A DNA stretch of 44,532 nucleotides, from positions 1-44,532 of the forward strand of contig JADFNO010000008.1 of assembly GCA_022563315.1 (NCBI GenBank), read 5' to 3'. Under the pieces are notes generated by a model. The model was not told the DNA's origin and searched no databases. It saw only the letters and a list, made by a program, of their open reading frames with translations. The translations under genes were made by a program, and so were the position numbers. The DNA is from Planctomycetota bacterium (GTDB lineage: Bacteria > Planctomycetota > Phycisphaerae > Phycisphaerales > SM1A02). Below, in pieces: positions 24,387 through 32,707 of the stretch (position 1 is its first letter; the number at the start of each line of letters is the position of its first letter).

Positions 24387-24415
24387 TTGGGAACGGATTC
24401 TTCGGTCGATATACT
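24387..24415 (+). promoter_or_regulatory. parA promoter, probably giving a leaderless transcript
   Basis: TTGGGA (24387-24392), 17 nt, TATACT (24410-24415) make a good sigma-70 promoter. The parA ATG is at 24423, just 7 nt beyond the -10 box, so the first base of the RNA would be at or one base before the start codon. No Shine-Dalgarno could fit. The boxes are seen; leaderless translation is inferred. Confidence 0.55.
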
Positions 24416-24422
24416 GATCACT

Positions 24423-25406
24423 ATGGCCGACACCGCAAGCGCCGCCAAACATCGTCCTCGCGCCGTCGCGCTGATGAACCAAAAGGGAGGCGTGGGCAAG
24501 ACGACGACGGCCGTGAATCTCGGCGCGGCGATCGCCGAGGCCGGGCGCCGCGTCTGCCTGATTGATCTTGATCCGCAGGCTCATTTGACGTTGCACTTGG
24601 GTATCGATCATGAGCAGATCAAGCATACGACGTACGATCTGCTCGTCGATCCTGACTGTCCAGCGGCGAACTGTCTGGTCACCGCTGCCCCGAACCTGGA
24701 CGTGATTCCCTCGGAGGTCGATCTGGCCGCCGCTGAGATTGAGTTGGCCGGTCGGCCGGACCGTCAGCAGATCCTGTCGATGAAGTTCGCCGCGCTTGAA
24801 GACCGCTACGACGTCGTGCTGATCGACTGCCCGCCGAGTCTTGGGCTGCTCACGCTCAACGCCCTGGCGCTGGCCGGGGAAGTGCTCGTGCCGTTGCAGG
24901 CGCATTTCCTGGCCTTGCAAGGGCTGGGGAAACTGCTTGAGACGGTCGGTCTTATTCGTCAATCCGTGAACCGGGATTTGCGCGTCGCGGGCATTATCCT
25001 TTGTATGCACGAGAAACAGACATCGCTGGCGAAGGAAGTCGTCGCCGACCTGGAGTCGTTCTTCCAAGCGGCGCGCAGCCAAGACGTTCCCTGGCGGGAC
25101 TGCCAGGTGCTTCGACCGGTGGTTCGGCGCAATATCAAGCTTGCCGAAGCGCCCAGCTTTGGTCAAACGATCTTCGATTACGCGCCGTGGTGCGCCGGCG
25201 CGAACGACTATCGCATCCTGGCTCAGCGGCTCATCGAGGCGTGGGACGTCCAGACCGAATCCGCCTGTGACAAGGCGCAGGCGTCGACCACGATCGAAGT
25301 CACGTCCCAACTCGTGTCGAGGCCGCGAAAAGTACCGACGCCACAGACCGCGTCATCCGCCGGGGCCCAAAGGCCGCGCGGTATGACCGAGCAACGTGAC
25401 TTCTAA
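24423..25406 (+). CDS. parA: Chromosome partitioning ATPase ParA
   Basis: 327 residues, somewhat longer than Soj (about 255). The deviant Walker A is ALMNQKGGVGKTTTAVNLGA, Walker A' is RVCLIDLDPQAHLTLHLG, and Walker B is VVLIDCPPSLGLLTLNAL. The C-terminal region has APSFGQTIFDYAP. ParA binds DNA as an ATP dimer and drives ParB-parS segregation. A polar tail of about 60 residues (from IEAWDVQTESACDKAQ to the end) extends past the core and is low in family character. The ATG at 24423 is chosen from the family match and the promoter. It overlaps the next gene by 11 bp. The cognate parB and parS lie 12 kb away in reverse orientation. Confidence 0.93.
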   Translation: MADTASAAKHRPRAVALMNQKGGVGKTTTAVNLGAAIAEAGRRVCLIDLDPQAHLTLHLGIDHEQIKHTTYDLLVDPDCPAANCLVTAAPNLDVIPSEVDLAAAEIELAGRPDRQQILSMKFAALEDRYDVVLIDCPPSLGLLTLNALALAGEVLVPLQAHFLALQGLGKLLETVGLIRQSVNRDLRVAGIILCMHEKQTSLAKEVVADLESFFQAARSQDVPWRDCQVLRPVVRRNIKLAEAPSFGQTIFDYAPWCAGANDYRILAQRLIEAWDVQTESACDKAQASTTIEVTSQLVSRPRKVPTPQTASSAGAQRPRGMTEQRDF

Positions 25407-26529
25407 CGCAACCAAGTACCTGCGACGTCTGACGAAACCTTGGCGCGTGGTCTTTGTCTTGTATGCGTGCGCGCTGACTGTCGCCACCCACTGGCCCCAA
25501 CTCGATATCGGCACCGAAACCCAACCGGCCCCGGACAAACTGCTTCACCTATTCGCCTTCGGCGGTCTGGCGTTCTTGCTCATCCAAACACGTTGGCTGC
25601 GAAGAATCTGGATGGCGGGAATCCTCGCCGTCATGTGGACGCTGCTCGATGAGATCACGCAAGCGCTGCCTGTGCTCGGGCGACAATCCTCGGTCACGGA
25701 CATCCTGGCGGGGGAACTCGGCGTCGCCCTCATCGTCACGTGGGCGTGGGCGCTGGGTTCGATCGGCGGGGTTGCCAATCGCACTCGACTGGCGCAACAA
25801 CATTTCCTGCTGGCCGAGCTGTTTCGTCAGCCCCGAACGTGGATTATCGTGGCATCGGCAGCGCTGCTCGGCGCGCTGGTCACGGGCGGATCGATCGCAT
25901 TGGCGATGAAGTTCGTTTTTACGCGCTACGGTGGTGAGCAACTGACCAAAGTACTGGTGGCCGCGATCGTCGGTGCGCTCGCAGGCACGCAGGTGTCGCT
26001 GGCCGGACTTCTGAGTCGGGTCGCCGCTGGGCGCGTAAAGCAGCGCCCTTGCTTTGGGTGCGGTTCATCATGCATTGCAGTTCAGTTCGACAGCGCGGGC
26101 CGAGGCCGTTGCCCACAGTGCGATGTGTCGCTGCAGCTTGGGCAGTGGGCCGAACCAATGCAGTTGCCGCTATCAGCCGCCGCGCGAGGCGTTGTACCCG
26201 CCGTCGCCTTCGCCGGCGGAATGTTGATCGCCGGCGCGGTCACGTTGCTCGTCCTACTGCGCCTGGCGAGGCAGTTTGCCTGGGCCAACGATCTCATTCG
26301 AATCTGGCACGACTTCCCGCCCGACATGCAGACCGCGGTCGACCTTACCGCCATCGCGCTGATCGCCGCTTTGGCCGTTCGGATCTACCGTCGGCGTCAA
26401 GCGCGACTCCATGATCGCCAGCATCTGAACTGCCGCGCTTGTGAACACGATCTGCGAGGCACGCCGATCACGCAGGGCGTCGGCGTATGCCCCGAATGCG
26501 GCGCACCGTTCGTTCGCTTCGCGAAGTAG
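25396..26529 (+). CDS. VanZ-like membrane protein with two zinc ribbons (paralogue 1)
   Basis: 377 residues. The N-terminal third is VanZ-like: DKLLHLFAFGGLAFLL followed by helices and DEITQALPVLGRQSSVTDIL (compare DExxQxFxxGRxxxxxDxxxN). Further membrane helices follow (about 150-210 and 275-300). A first zinc ribbon is CFGCGSSC (from C219) with CPQC (from C239), and a second at the C-terminus is CRACEHDL (from C346) with CPECGAPF. The second ribbon (CRxCxYDLRG...CPECG) is common at the ends of planctomycete membrane proteins. Function unknown; VanZ-like domains are linked to cell-wall-active drug tolerance. The start is a GTG inside the 3' end of parA, 11 bp overlap, so translation is probably coupled to ParA. 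Confidence 0.8.
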   Translation: MTSNATKYLRRLTKPWRVVFVLYACALTVATHWPQLDIGTETQPAPDKLLHLFAFGGLAFLLIQTRWLRRIWMAGILAVMWTLLDEITQALPVLGRQSSVTDILAGELGVALIVTWAWALGSIGGVANRTRLAQQHFLLAELFRQPRTWIIVASAALLGALVTGGSIALAMKFVFTRYGGEQLTKVLVAAIVGALAGTQVSLAGLLSRVAAGRVKQRPCFGCGSSCIAVQFDSAGRGRCPQCDVSLQLGQWAEPMQLPLSAAARGVVPAVAFAGGMLIAGAVTLLVLLRLARQFAWANDLIRIWHDFPPDMQTAVDLTAIALIAALAVRIYRRRQARLHDRQHLNCRACEHDLRGTPITQGVGVCPECGAPFVRFAK

Positions 26530-26533
26530 TTAG

Positions 26534-26561
26534 TTGTTAGTGATTGGTTGTTGGTGATTGG
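26534..26561 (+). repeat. Tandem 14-bp repeat after a stop codon
   Basis: TTGTTAGTGATTGG and TTGTTGGTGATTGG stand in tandem (13 of 14 identical), five bases past the stop of the upstream gene. It belongs with the other low-complexity intergenic strings of this window. Confidence 0.5.
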
Positions 26562-26600
26562 TTTAGCGGGCGACGCGCAGCGTCCCTTCTTCACAGGATT

Positions 26601-26625
26601 GAAACACGGAGGGCCACGGAGCCGA
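26601..26625 (+). repeat. ACACGGAGG-type intergenic repeat
   Basis: GAAACACGGAGGGCCACGGA then GCCGA contains two near-copies of (A)CACGGAG. This string type recurs in intergenic DNA of many bacteria. It may overlap the promoter region of the next gene. Confidence 0.45.
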
Positions 26626-26672
26626 AGGGAGAGTTGGGATAAGATCATGATGCGGGTGGAAAGGAGTTGTCC

Positions 26673-27851
26673 GTGGCAGCGAAACATACCGCCATCGAAC
26701 GGGATCGCCGAAGACTCACGTGGCTTGTTGTAGCTAGCGCGTTGATTACTACTTCGGTGGTCCTGCGCTGGCCAGCGTTTTCCGTCGCGATCTTTGAACC
26801 AGATTCATCGGCGGCTCTGCTGGTTCTCTCGCTGGTTTCTGCGGCTGCGAGTTTTCTTTGGTTTCGACAAAGGCCGTTCAAGTCAAAGATACTGATGTTC
26901 GTTCTGCCGGCGCTTTGGCCCATTGCTGATGAAGCCGTCGCGATCCTGATTCGCTTCGTACAAGCCCAGGAGCGAGTCGAATTGCTCGATATGGCGGCTA
27001 CAACTTTCGGGGTCTGTCTCGGCTGGTATTTGTGTTGGTCCCTGCGGCCGTACGAAGGATTAGCTGACTCCATAGCCCGTCGCCATTGGAAATATGTCAG
27101 ACAACGAGCTCTGCGCGACCGGGAATTCCGTCGCCGGTATATTCGCCGAGCAAAGCGGCAAGCGCTGATTCTCCTTCCAGTTGCCGCCGCACAGGCATTG
27201 ATCGTTCTTTGGATTCTTTGGTATTCGGCCGAGGGTCAAATCACCTTGCAGCCCTTTCATGTCGCCGCATATGTCTGGCTAATACTCGCCATGTTTCTGA
27301 TCGTAGTAGTGGTCCTGCCATTTTGGATTGGTCGGGTTTGGCTTGTTTACGAAGCGTCGCCGCACTACTCCGAGCAAATGCCCTGCTTCAGCTGTGACAC
27401 GAGCTGCTCTGGTATCGAGTTCGATGAGAATGGCTGGGGATGCTGCTCGCAATGCCAAGCGATCGTACATCGCGGTCAGTGGATCCCACCCAGCAAAGAG
27501 CGAAAAGGTGGCAGGCAAGCACCGATCAAGCTGCGCACTCAGTTGCTGCATTTGATGCCCGCAATACTGCTCACCTCCGCAGCGATGTTTCTGGTTGTGG
27601 CGGCTGGTCTCGTGAACTCTAACGCCGCGACGTACGGCGTGATGGCCACACTAATGGTTGTATTGATGCACGGAGGTATTCGATCCGGGTGGATCGAGTT
27701 CGCGAGAATCTGTGCACGCCAGCACATTGAATGTCGAGAGTGTGCCTACGACCTAAAAGGGGCTTCAATCGAACAAGGCGTCGGCGTCTGTCCGGAGTGT
27801 GGCACACGGTTCGCGCGCATGGTCGAAGAAGAACGCCCCAAGGCCCAATAG
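26673..27851 (+). CDS. Membrane protein with two zinc ribbons (paralogue 2 of the VanZ-like pair)
   Basis: 392 residues, clearly a tandem paralogue of the preceding gene. The first ribbon CFSCDTSC ... CSQCQAIVHRGQW matches CFGCGSSC ... CPQCDVSLQLGQW, and the last ribbon CRECAYDLKGASIEQGVGVC, then PECG, matches CRACEHDLRGTPITQGVGVC, then PECG. The N-terminal third has membrane helices and retains ADEAVAI where the partner has DEITQAL, but the VanZ signature (DKLLH) is gone. A strongly basic stretch (RRYIRRAKRQ) precedes another helix pair. AAGGAG lies 6 nt before the GTG at 26673, an ideal spacing; a TTG at 26667 touches the AAGGAG and is unlikely. Codon use looks less GC-rich than in its partner. 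Function unknown. Confidence 0.8.
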   Translation: MAAKHTAIERDRRRLTWLVVASALITTSVVLRWPAFSVAIFEPDSSAALLVLSLVSAAASFLWFRQRPFKSKILMFVLPALWPIADEAVAILIRFVQAQERVELLDMAATTFGVCLGWYLCWSLRPYEGLADSIARRHWKYVRQRALRDREFRRRYIRRAKRQALILLPVAAAQALIVLWILWYSAEGQITLQPFHVAAYVWLILAMFLIVVVVLPFWIGRVWLVYEASPHYSEQMPCFSCDTSCSGIEFDENGWGCCSQCQAIVHRGQWIPPSKERKGGRQAPIKLRTQLLHLMPAILLTSAAMFLVVAAGLVNSNAATYGVMATLMVVLMHGGIRSGWIEFARICARQHIECRECAYDLKGASIEQGVGVCPECGTRFARMVEEERPKAQ

Positions 27852-27870
27852 AACAATTCTTTTTCTACCC

Positions 27871-27912
27871 CTTCTCTTTCCTCTCTGTGCTCTCGGTGCC
27901 TCTGTGTTGAGT
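27871..27912 (+). repeat. CTCTGTGCTCTCGGTGCCTC-type intergenic repeat
   Basis: The stretch CCTCTCTGTGCTCTCGGTGC then CTCTGTGTTGAG is a pyrimidine-biased string whose relatives are scattered through intergenic DNA of many bacterial phyla. It lies between the stop of the zinc-ribbon gene and murJ. Function unknown. Confidence 0.55.
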
Positions 27913-27931
27913 CCTTCCCCACGTGGTCGAT

Positions 27932-29506
27932 ATGAATCAGCGTATGGCCGAGCAGTTCGAACGTCATTCGCGCACGTTCTCGTTGCTGACGTTCGTCAGT
28001 CGTCTCACCGGGCTTGCGCGCGATGCGACGCTGGCCCGCGTCTTCGGCGCCGCCGGCGTGATGGACGCGTTCTTTTTCGCCTTCATCATTCCCAATCTCT
28101 TTCGGCGACTGTTCGGCGAAGGCGCACTGACCGCGGCGTTCATCCCAAGCTACGCCCAGCTTGACAAGTCCGATCCACAAACGGCCAAACGCTTGGCGTC
28201 ATTGATCATCGCCGTGCTCGTGGTCGCGCTCAGCGCCGTGACGCTGCTCAGCGAGGTCGTGCTCTACCTCATATCGCGCCAGGCGGATCACGATCACCTG
28301 GCCGTCCGATTGATGATGATCATGCTGCCGTACATGCCGTTGGTGTGCGTGGTGGCGATCCTCGGCGCGATGTTGCAGGTGCACGGGCGCTTCGGTCCCA
28401 CGGCCGCCGCTCCGATCGTGTTGAACATTTGCCTGATCGGCGCTGCCGCCGGGGTCGTGCCGGTCTTTGGTGATCTCAGTGAAGCACGGCACATCAGCGC
28501 CGTGGCGATCGCGGTCGTTGTTGCTGGACTCCTTCAAATCGGTTGGATGCTTGGGGCGCTGCGCGGCCGGGGATGGTGGGCGCGCGATTTCAAGGCGGCT
28601 CGAGCGCCGGCTCGGGAAGTATTGCGCCGAGCGGGACCGATGATCCTCGGCCTCGGCGTGCTGCAAGTCAATACGTTCTTTGACGGTCTGATCGCCAGCT
28701 ACCCCACGATCGTTGGATCGACGATCTTTGGAGTTGAATACCCACTCAAAGAAGGCGCGCTGGCGGCGGTGAGTTACGCCCAGCGCCTTTATCAATTCCC
28801 GCTTGGCGTATTTGGAATTGCGGTAGCGACGGCGATATTCCCCATGTTAGCTCGACAGGCGGCCGACCCCGTGGCGTTTACCGACACGCTGCGGCGCGGA
28901 CTTCGATTGGTTGTCTTTATAGGCTTGCCCGCCAGTGCAGGCTTGATGCTCGTTGGTCAGCCGTTGGCGACGGTGATCCTCCAAGGCGGCGACTTTACTG
29001 CGGATGATTCAGCCCGCGTGGCGTTTGTGCTCATGGGATATGCGACTGCGGTGTGGGCGTACTCGATGATTCATGTTCTGACGCGCGCGTTTTATGCGGT
29101 GGGCAACGCCAAAACGCCGGTGAAGATTGCCGTGTCGATGGTGGGGTTGAATCTGATATTGAATTGCACGTTGATCTGGACGCCGCTGCGCGAGGCTGGG
29201 TTGGCGTGGTCGACGGCAATCTGCGCCACGCTTCAGGCAGCCATTTTGCTGTGGTGTATACAGCGCAAAACACCGCACACCGTCAACACCGAAGTGATTT
29301 TCAGTTGGACGAAGTCGATCATCGTGACGTCATTGATGTTCGTGATCGCATGGATCGTGCTGGCAAACCTGCCGGCCGTGACAACGTGGGGTGCATCGTT
29401 CGCGCAGCTCCTCATCGTCGTGCTTGTCGGCATGCTCGTCGTGTGTTCCGCCGCCGGCGCGTTCCGTATGCCCGAACTGTGGTGGGCGCTGGGCAAGCGG
29501 GGCTGA
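27932..29506 (+). CDS. murJ: Lipid II flippase MurJ
   Basis: 524 residues, a member of the MOP flippase superfamily with about 14 membrane helices. The opening LLTFVSRLTGLARDATLARV, FGAAGVMDAFFFAFIIPNLF and RRLFGEGALTAAFIPSY is the MurJ/MviN signature, including the Arg residues needed for flipping. Later KEGALAAVSYAQRLYQFPLG, FGIAVATAIFPMLARQAAD and LTRAFYAVGNAKTPVKIAV are also typical. MurJ moves lipid-linked peptidoglycan precursor, and in related members exopolysaccharide units, across the inner membrane. The ATG at 27932 is used; a GTG three codons earlier is possible. No Shine-Dalgarno is visible. It converges with the ATPase gene, 28 bp apart. Confidence 0.95.
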   Translation: MNQRMAEQFERHSRTFSLLTFVSRLTGLARDATLARVFGAAGVMDAFFFAFIIPNLFRRLFGEGALTAAFIPSYAQLDKSDPQTAKRLASLIIAVLVVALSAVTLLSEVVLYLISRQADHDHLAVRLMMIMLPYMPLVCVVAILGAMLQVHGRFGPTAAAPIVLNICLIGAAAGVVPVFGDLSEARHISAVAIAVVVAGLLQIGWMLGALRGRGWWARDFKAARAPAREVLRRAGPMILGLGVLQVNTFFDGLIASYPTIVGSTIFGVEYPLKEGALAAVSYAQRLYQFPLGVFGIAVATAIFPMLARQAADPVAFTDTLRRGLRLVVFIGLPASAGLMLVGQPLATVILQGGDFTADDSARVAFVLMGYATAVWAYSMIHVLTRAFYAVGNAKTPVKIAVSMVGLNLILNCTLIWTPLREAGLAWSTAICATLQAAILLWCIQRKTPHTVNTEVIFSWTKSIIVTSLMFVIAWIVLANLPAVTTWGASFAQLLIVVLVGMLVVCSAAGAFRMPELWWALGKRG

Positions 29507-29534
29507 TCGGCTGGTCGAGCCCGCCGTTCAGCCT

Positions 29535-31022
29535 TTATACGCCAAGCCGGGCACTCATCGCGTTATGCGCTTGTTGGCTTACGGCCAAAAGGAACAGGTC
29601 AAGAGGAAGGGAGCCGATCCCGTCCCGACTGTCCAACGACCGCATGCTCGTGGCGTTGGGGGCGACAAGATAACATTTCCCTGCGAAGCGCGGAAATCTT
29701 CGGGTGAACTCAAGGAGGCCGGCCTGAGAGTGTGTTGTTGACGCCGCGATTTCAAACGCCAACGGTTCAGTTGGATGGTCGAACACCAGGTCAACTTCGT
29801 GCTGACCGTCACGCCAATAGTACAGACGAACCTGTGCGTGTTGCGCCAAGACATGCAGGTGCGATGCTGCAAGATTCTCATAGAGTTGGCCCATCTCCAC
29901 TGGATCGGAAAGAGGCGCGACACCGCGCTGGAGAGCGGCGTTCCGTACAGCCGCGTCCACAAAATAAAGCTTCCTTCCACGTTTTTGCCGGGCCGCCTCA
30001 GTCCCCGAATAGTTCTGGAGCCTGAAGATAAGGAACGCTCGTTCGAGGTACGCAACGTATCGATCGAACGTCGGGAGGGAGAGTCCATCGAGCGTGCGAC
30101 ATAGCGACGTGGGCGACAGAATACCAGTGATCTGACCAGCAAGTGTGTACAGCAATCGCTCCAGAAGCATAGGATTGTCAATACTGAACGCCTGCGGGAT
30201 GTCTTTGTAGACAGCCCGTTCGATCGCGTCATTCTTGAGCGTTCGCTGCGACTCAAGAAGAAGAGATGCTTCGTCCATATCCGCTTGGCTTGTCTCAATG
30301 AGTAGCTCAGGAAAGCCGCCCGTAAACAGAAAGCGGCGCCGGGCATTCTCAAGAGACCCGATGTCGATATCCGCGTCTATGCATCGATCAATGCATGAAG
30401 CCAGTGTCTCGGCTTCAGGAACTGCGATCGGCTGATCGATAAGATCGAGGAATTCGAGGAAGAGGTATGGCGCCATGAACTGCTCTTCCCATCGACCGAC
30501 GCCGCTTTCCATCCGACGATCACGCAAGACCGCCGTGGAACTTGATGAGCCTACTATTCGCACCGGCCACTGTTCGTCGTAGAATGTCTTGAGCCAGAGA
30601 TCCCATTCGCTTGCGTAGGCCAGTTCGTCAAGGAACAAGTAAAGAGGCGCCTCATTCGTGGCGTTTGTTCCCTTGAGTAGGTCTCGCACCCATTCACCGA
30701 GCGGGATGGACAGGAGCAGGGGATGATCAAGCCGTAGCCACCATACTCGGCGGCGGGGTATGCCTTCGTGAAGCAGGTGCCGAACTGTTTGGTAAAGGCA
30801 CGTCGTCTTCCCAACCCGCCTCGGGCCGAGGATGAGCTGATAGCGCCGAGGCGCGTCTTCTAGTACGCGCTTCCAGAGCTCCATCGCCAACGGGCGTTCG
30901 ACCTTCCTCGCCAACGTGTCGGGAACTGATCCGTCAGCGAGCCAAGGGTTCTGCTCGCCAAGAATCCGCTGAAAGTCCGCCGCACTTGGCTTCCATAGGG
31001 GTCTCTTCCGCGTGTCAGCCAT
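29535..31022 (-). CDS. AAA family ATPase with DUF4143-type C-terminus
   Basis: 495 residues. The P-loop is LILGPRRVGKTTCLYQTVRH (GPRRVGKTT at 66-74), Walker B is PLYLFLDELAYASEW, and sensor-type SSSSTAVLRDR follows, as in AAA_14. The C-terminal part fits DUF4143: VYKDIPQAF, YVAYLERAFLIFRL, KLYFVDAAVRNAAL and YENLAASHLHVL. The nuclease-like end reads YYWRDGQHEVDLVF ... LAFEIAAS, so the usual E-x-K is E-I-A and the catalytic Lys is missing. The family is widespread, often horizontally acquired, with unproven roles in toxin, DNA or stress functions. Its neighbours murJ and mqnE give no clue. The ATG at 31022 lies 6 nt from a -10 box (see promoter entry); an ATG at 31028 is the alternative. Confidence 0.88.
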   Translation of the reverse strand: MADTRKRPLWKPSAADFQRILGEQNPWLADGSVPDTLARKVERPLAMELWKRVLEDAPRRYQLILGPRRVGKTTCLYQTVRHLLHEGIPRRRVWWLRLDHPLLLSIPLGEWVRDLLKGTNATNEAPLYLFLDELAYASEWDLWLKTFYDEQWPVRIVGSSSSTAVLRDRRMESGVGRWEEQFMAPYLFLEFLDLIDQPIAVPEAETLASCIDRCIDADIDIGSLENARRRFLFTGGFPELLIETSQADMDEASLLLESQRTLKNDAIERAVYKDIPQAFSIDNPMLLERLLYTLAGQITGILSPTSLCRTLDGLSLPTFDRYVAYLERAFLIFRLQNYSGTEAARQKRGRKLYFVDAAVRNAALQRGVAPLSDPVEMGQLYENLAASHLHVLAQHAQVRLYYWRDGQHEVDLVFDHPTEPLAFEIAASTTHSQAGLLEFTRRFPRFAGKCYLVAPNATSMRSLDSRDGIGSLPLDLFLLAVSQQAHNAMSARLGV

Positions 31023-31028
31023 CACCAT

Positions 31029-31056
31029 ACTGTATCGACGAGGTTTCCGGAGTCAA
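31029..31056 (-). promoter_or_regulatory. Promoter of the DUF4143-type ATPase gene, leaderless type
   Basis: The minus strand has TTGACT (31056-31051), 16 nt, TACAGT (31034-31029). The two candidate ATG codons are at 0 and 6 nt beyond the -10 box, so the RNA would start close to the second one at 31022. No Shine-Dalgarno precedes either. Confidence 0.45.
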
Positions 31057-31163
31057 TAAGCCACACTGGGTGATGCATAAAAGCTATTTATCCATCATGG
31101 AAAGTGCTGGTCAGGGCAGAAAGTGGCATTCCCCGCCCCAACGTCCGATATGCCCCTACACGT

Positions 31164-32486
31164 CTATTGAGCAACGCGCCAGGCATCGCCGTCACGCTCG
31201 ATCGAGCGATACAGCGTGTCGCGCTCGACGGGGCGGAAGCCTGCTTCGCGGATGGCTCGCTGGAGGTCCCAGACGGTGGCTTCTTGATGGGTTGATGGGC
31301 CACCGACCTTGGTGATGTCGTACCACACGACGGTGCCATCGATGTCATCAGCGCCGTTTTGTAGCATGAATTGCGCCATCTCAAGCGTGTGCATGATCCA
31401 AAACGCTTTGCAGTGTGGCAGGTTATCCAACATCAAACGGGCGATGGCGAGGGTGCGAAGATTCTCTAGTCCGGTCGGTCCGGGCAAGTGCTGCAACGCG
31501 CTGTCGTCTGGAATGAACGGCAGCGGAATGATCGTCTGAAAGTAGCCGGACTCACACGAATCCGGATCGGGCAGGCGCTGGCGGGGGTACATCTCATCCG
31601 GGCCGGTCAAGACGACCGCATCGTCCTCCTGCAACGCGATACCTTGTGACTGAGCCCATGAGCGCAGCGTGCGGTCCTGTTCACAGCGGAGAATCTCCAT
31701 GTGCTTGATGCGATCGGCGCGCTCTTCAATATGCCCGTAGAGGATCGTCGCATTTGTATTCAAGCCGAGTTCATGCGCTGCGCGGTGAACATCAAGCCAA
31801 GTCCCAGCGCGGATTTTCCCCTTGAACGCTTCATCGTGAACACGATCGTCAAAGACTTCGGCTCCCCCACCGGGAAGCGACCCCAGCCCCGCTTCCTTCA
31901 AGTCCCGAAGCACCGATTTGATGCCTTCGTATTTCAACGAACCGCGCTTGGAGATGCGCGCCAGGTGCACGATTTCCACCGCCGTGAACGCTTTGATATG
32001 CAGCTTCGGCGCGGCCTCGCGAATCGCGCGCATCATCTCGGTGTAATACTCGAACTCCAGCCAAGGGTGCAGCCCGCCAACGATGTGGATTTCGGTCGCG
32101 CCGATCTTGGCCGCCTTGATCGCTTCAGCGCGAATCCGGTCGATCGAGAACTCATACGCGCCCGGCTGATCCTTCTTGCGGTAGAAGCTGCAAAAGGTGC
32201 AACTGAGCGCGCAAACGTTGGAGTAGTTGAGGTGGCGGTTGATGTTGTAGTAGGCCGCATCGCCGTGCATTCGTCGGCGTACGAAGTGGGCCAGGGAGCC
32301 GACCGACCAGATATCCGGCGTCTCATACAGGAGCAGGCCGTCGTCCACCGAGAGGCGCTGTCCGGCGTGGACCTTCTGGACGATCGGGTCGAGGCGGGAG
32401 TCGCGGCCGGGGCGGACGGCGGATCGGGCGGGGGCAGGGCTCTGGATTGCCAGGGTGGTGGCGGACATGGGCAGTAGGATGAGCAT
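31164..32486 (-). CDS. mqnE: Aminofutalosine synthase (radical SAM)
   Basis: 440 residues. The radical-SAM cluster motif CxxxCxxC is NVCALSCTFCSFYRK (C92, C96, C99). IVGGLHPWLEFEYYTEMMRA, AFTAVEIVHLA and LPGGGAEVFDDRVH are characteristic of MqnE, as is NATILYGHIEERADRIKHM. MqnE joins SAM to 3-[(1-carboxyvinyl)oxy]benzoate, giving aminofutalosine, in the futalosine route to menaquinone. The remaining pathway genes are not in the window. The ATG at 32486 has AGGGG 6 nt upstream; a shorter start at 32468 is possible. It diverges from the coiled-coil protein gene. CofH/MqnC are related families, but the GGLHP and PGGGAEVF motifs favour MqnE. Confidence 0.92.
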   Translation of the reverse strand: MLILLPMSATTLAIQSPAPARSAVRPGRDSRLDPIVQKVHAGQRLSVDDGLLLYETPDIWSVGSLAHFVRRRMHGDAAYYNINRHLNYSNVCALSCTFCSFYRKKDQPGAYEFSIDRIRAEAIKAAKIGATEIHIVGGLHPWLEFEYYTEMMRAIREAAPKLHIKAFTAVEIVHLARISKRGSLKYEGIKSVLRDLKEAGLGSLPGGGAEVFDDRVHDEAFKGKIRAGTWLDVHRAAHELGLNTNATILYGHIEERADRIKHMEILRCEQDRTLRSWAQSQGIALQEDDAVVLTGPDEMYPRQRLPDPDSCESGYFQTIIPLPFIPDDSALQHLPGPTGLENLRTLAIARLMLDNLPHCKAFWIMHTLEMAQFMLQNGADDIDGTVVWYDITKVGGPSTHQEATVWDLQRAIREAGFRPVERDTLYRSIERDGDAWRVAQ

Positions 32487-32496
32487 CGTAGCCCCT

Positions 32497-32520
32497 GGAG
32501 GCCGATCCGGAGGCCGATCC
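32497..32520 (+). repeat. Tandem 12-bp repeat upstream of mqnE
   Basis: GGAGGCCGATCC occurs twice without interruption, 10 bp upstream of the mqnE start, in the divergent promoter region. It may be an operator or a slippage product. Confidence 0.45.
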
Positions 32521-32707
32521 GGCACAAAACGAGCCCGGCAGTCACTTGAGTCAGATGAGAGAGACTGCCGAATCCGATCCTTTAGGCCGGAACTTATGGA
32601 TCATCAAGGATATTCGGACTACGCGCTGGAGCGAATCCGTTGCGTTGACGATATCGACGTTGTCTCTCGAGGCGCTGGGGGGCGGTCACGAGCGCGAGTG
32701 CCCTGTA

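Noticed and set aside
24312-24422. ParA start at 24312
   Set aside because: It would lie upstream of the TTGGGA/TATACT promoter and overlap the recO start; the sequence is not ParA-like before 24423.
26530-26640. A CRISPR-like array from the repeated strings after the VanZ-like gene
   Set aside because: The units are tandem or unrelated, with no evenly spaced unique spacers and no cas genes nearby.
27919-27926. CCACGTGG before murJ as a second parS site
   Set aside because: Only the 8-bp core matches; the outer bases do not fit TGTTNCACGTGNAACA and are not symmetrical.
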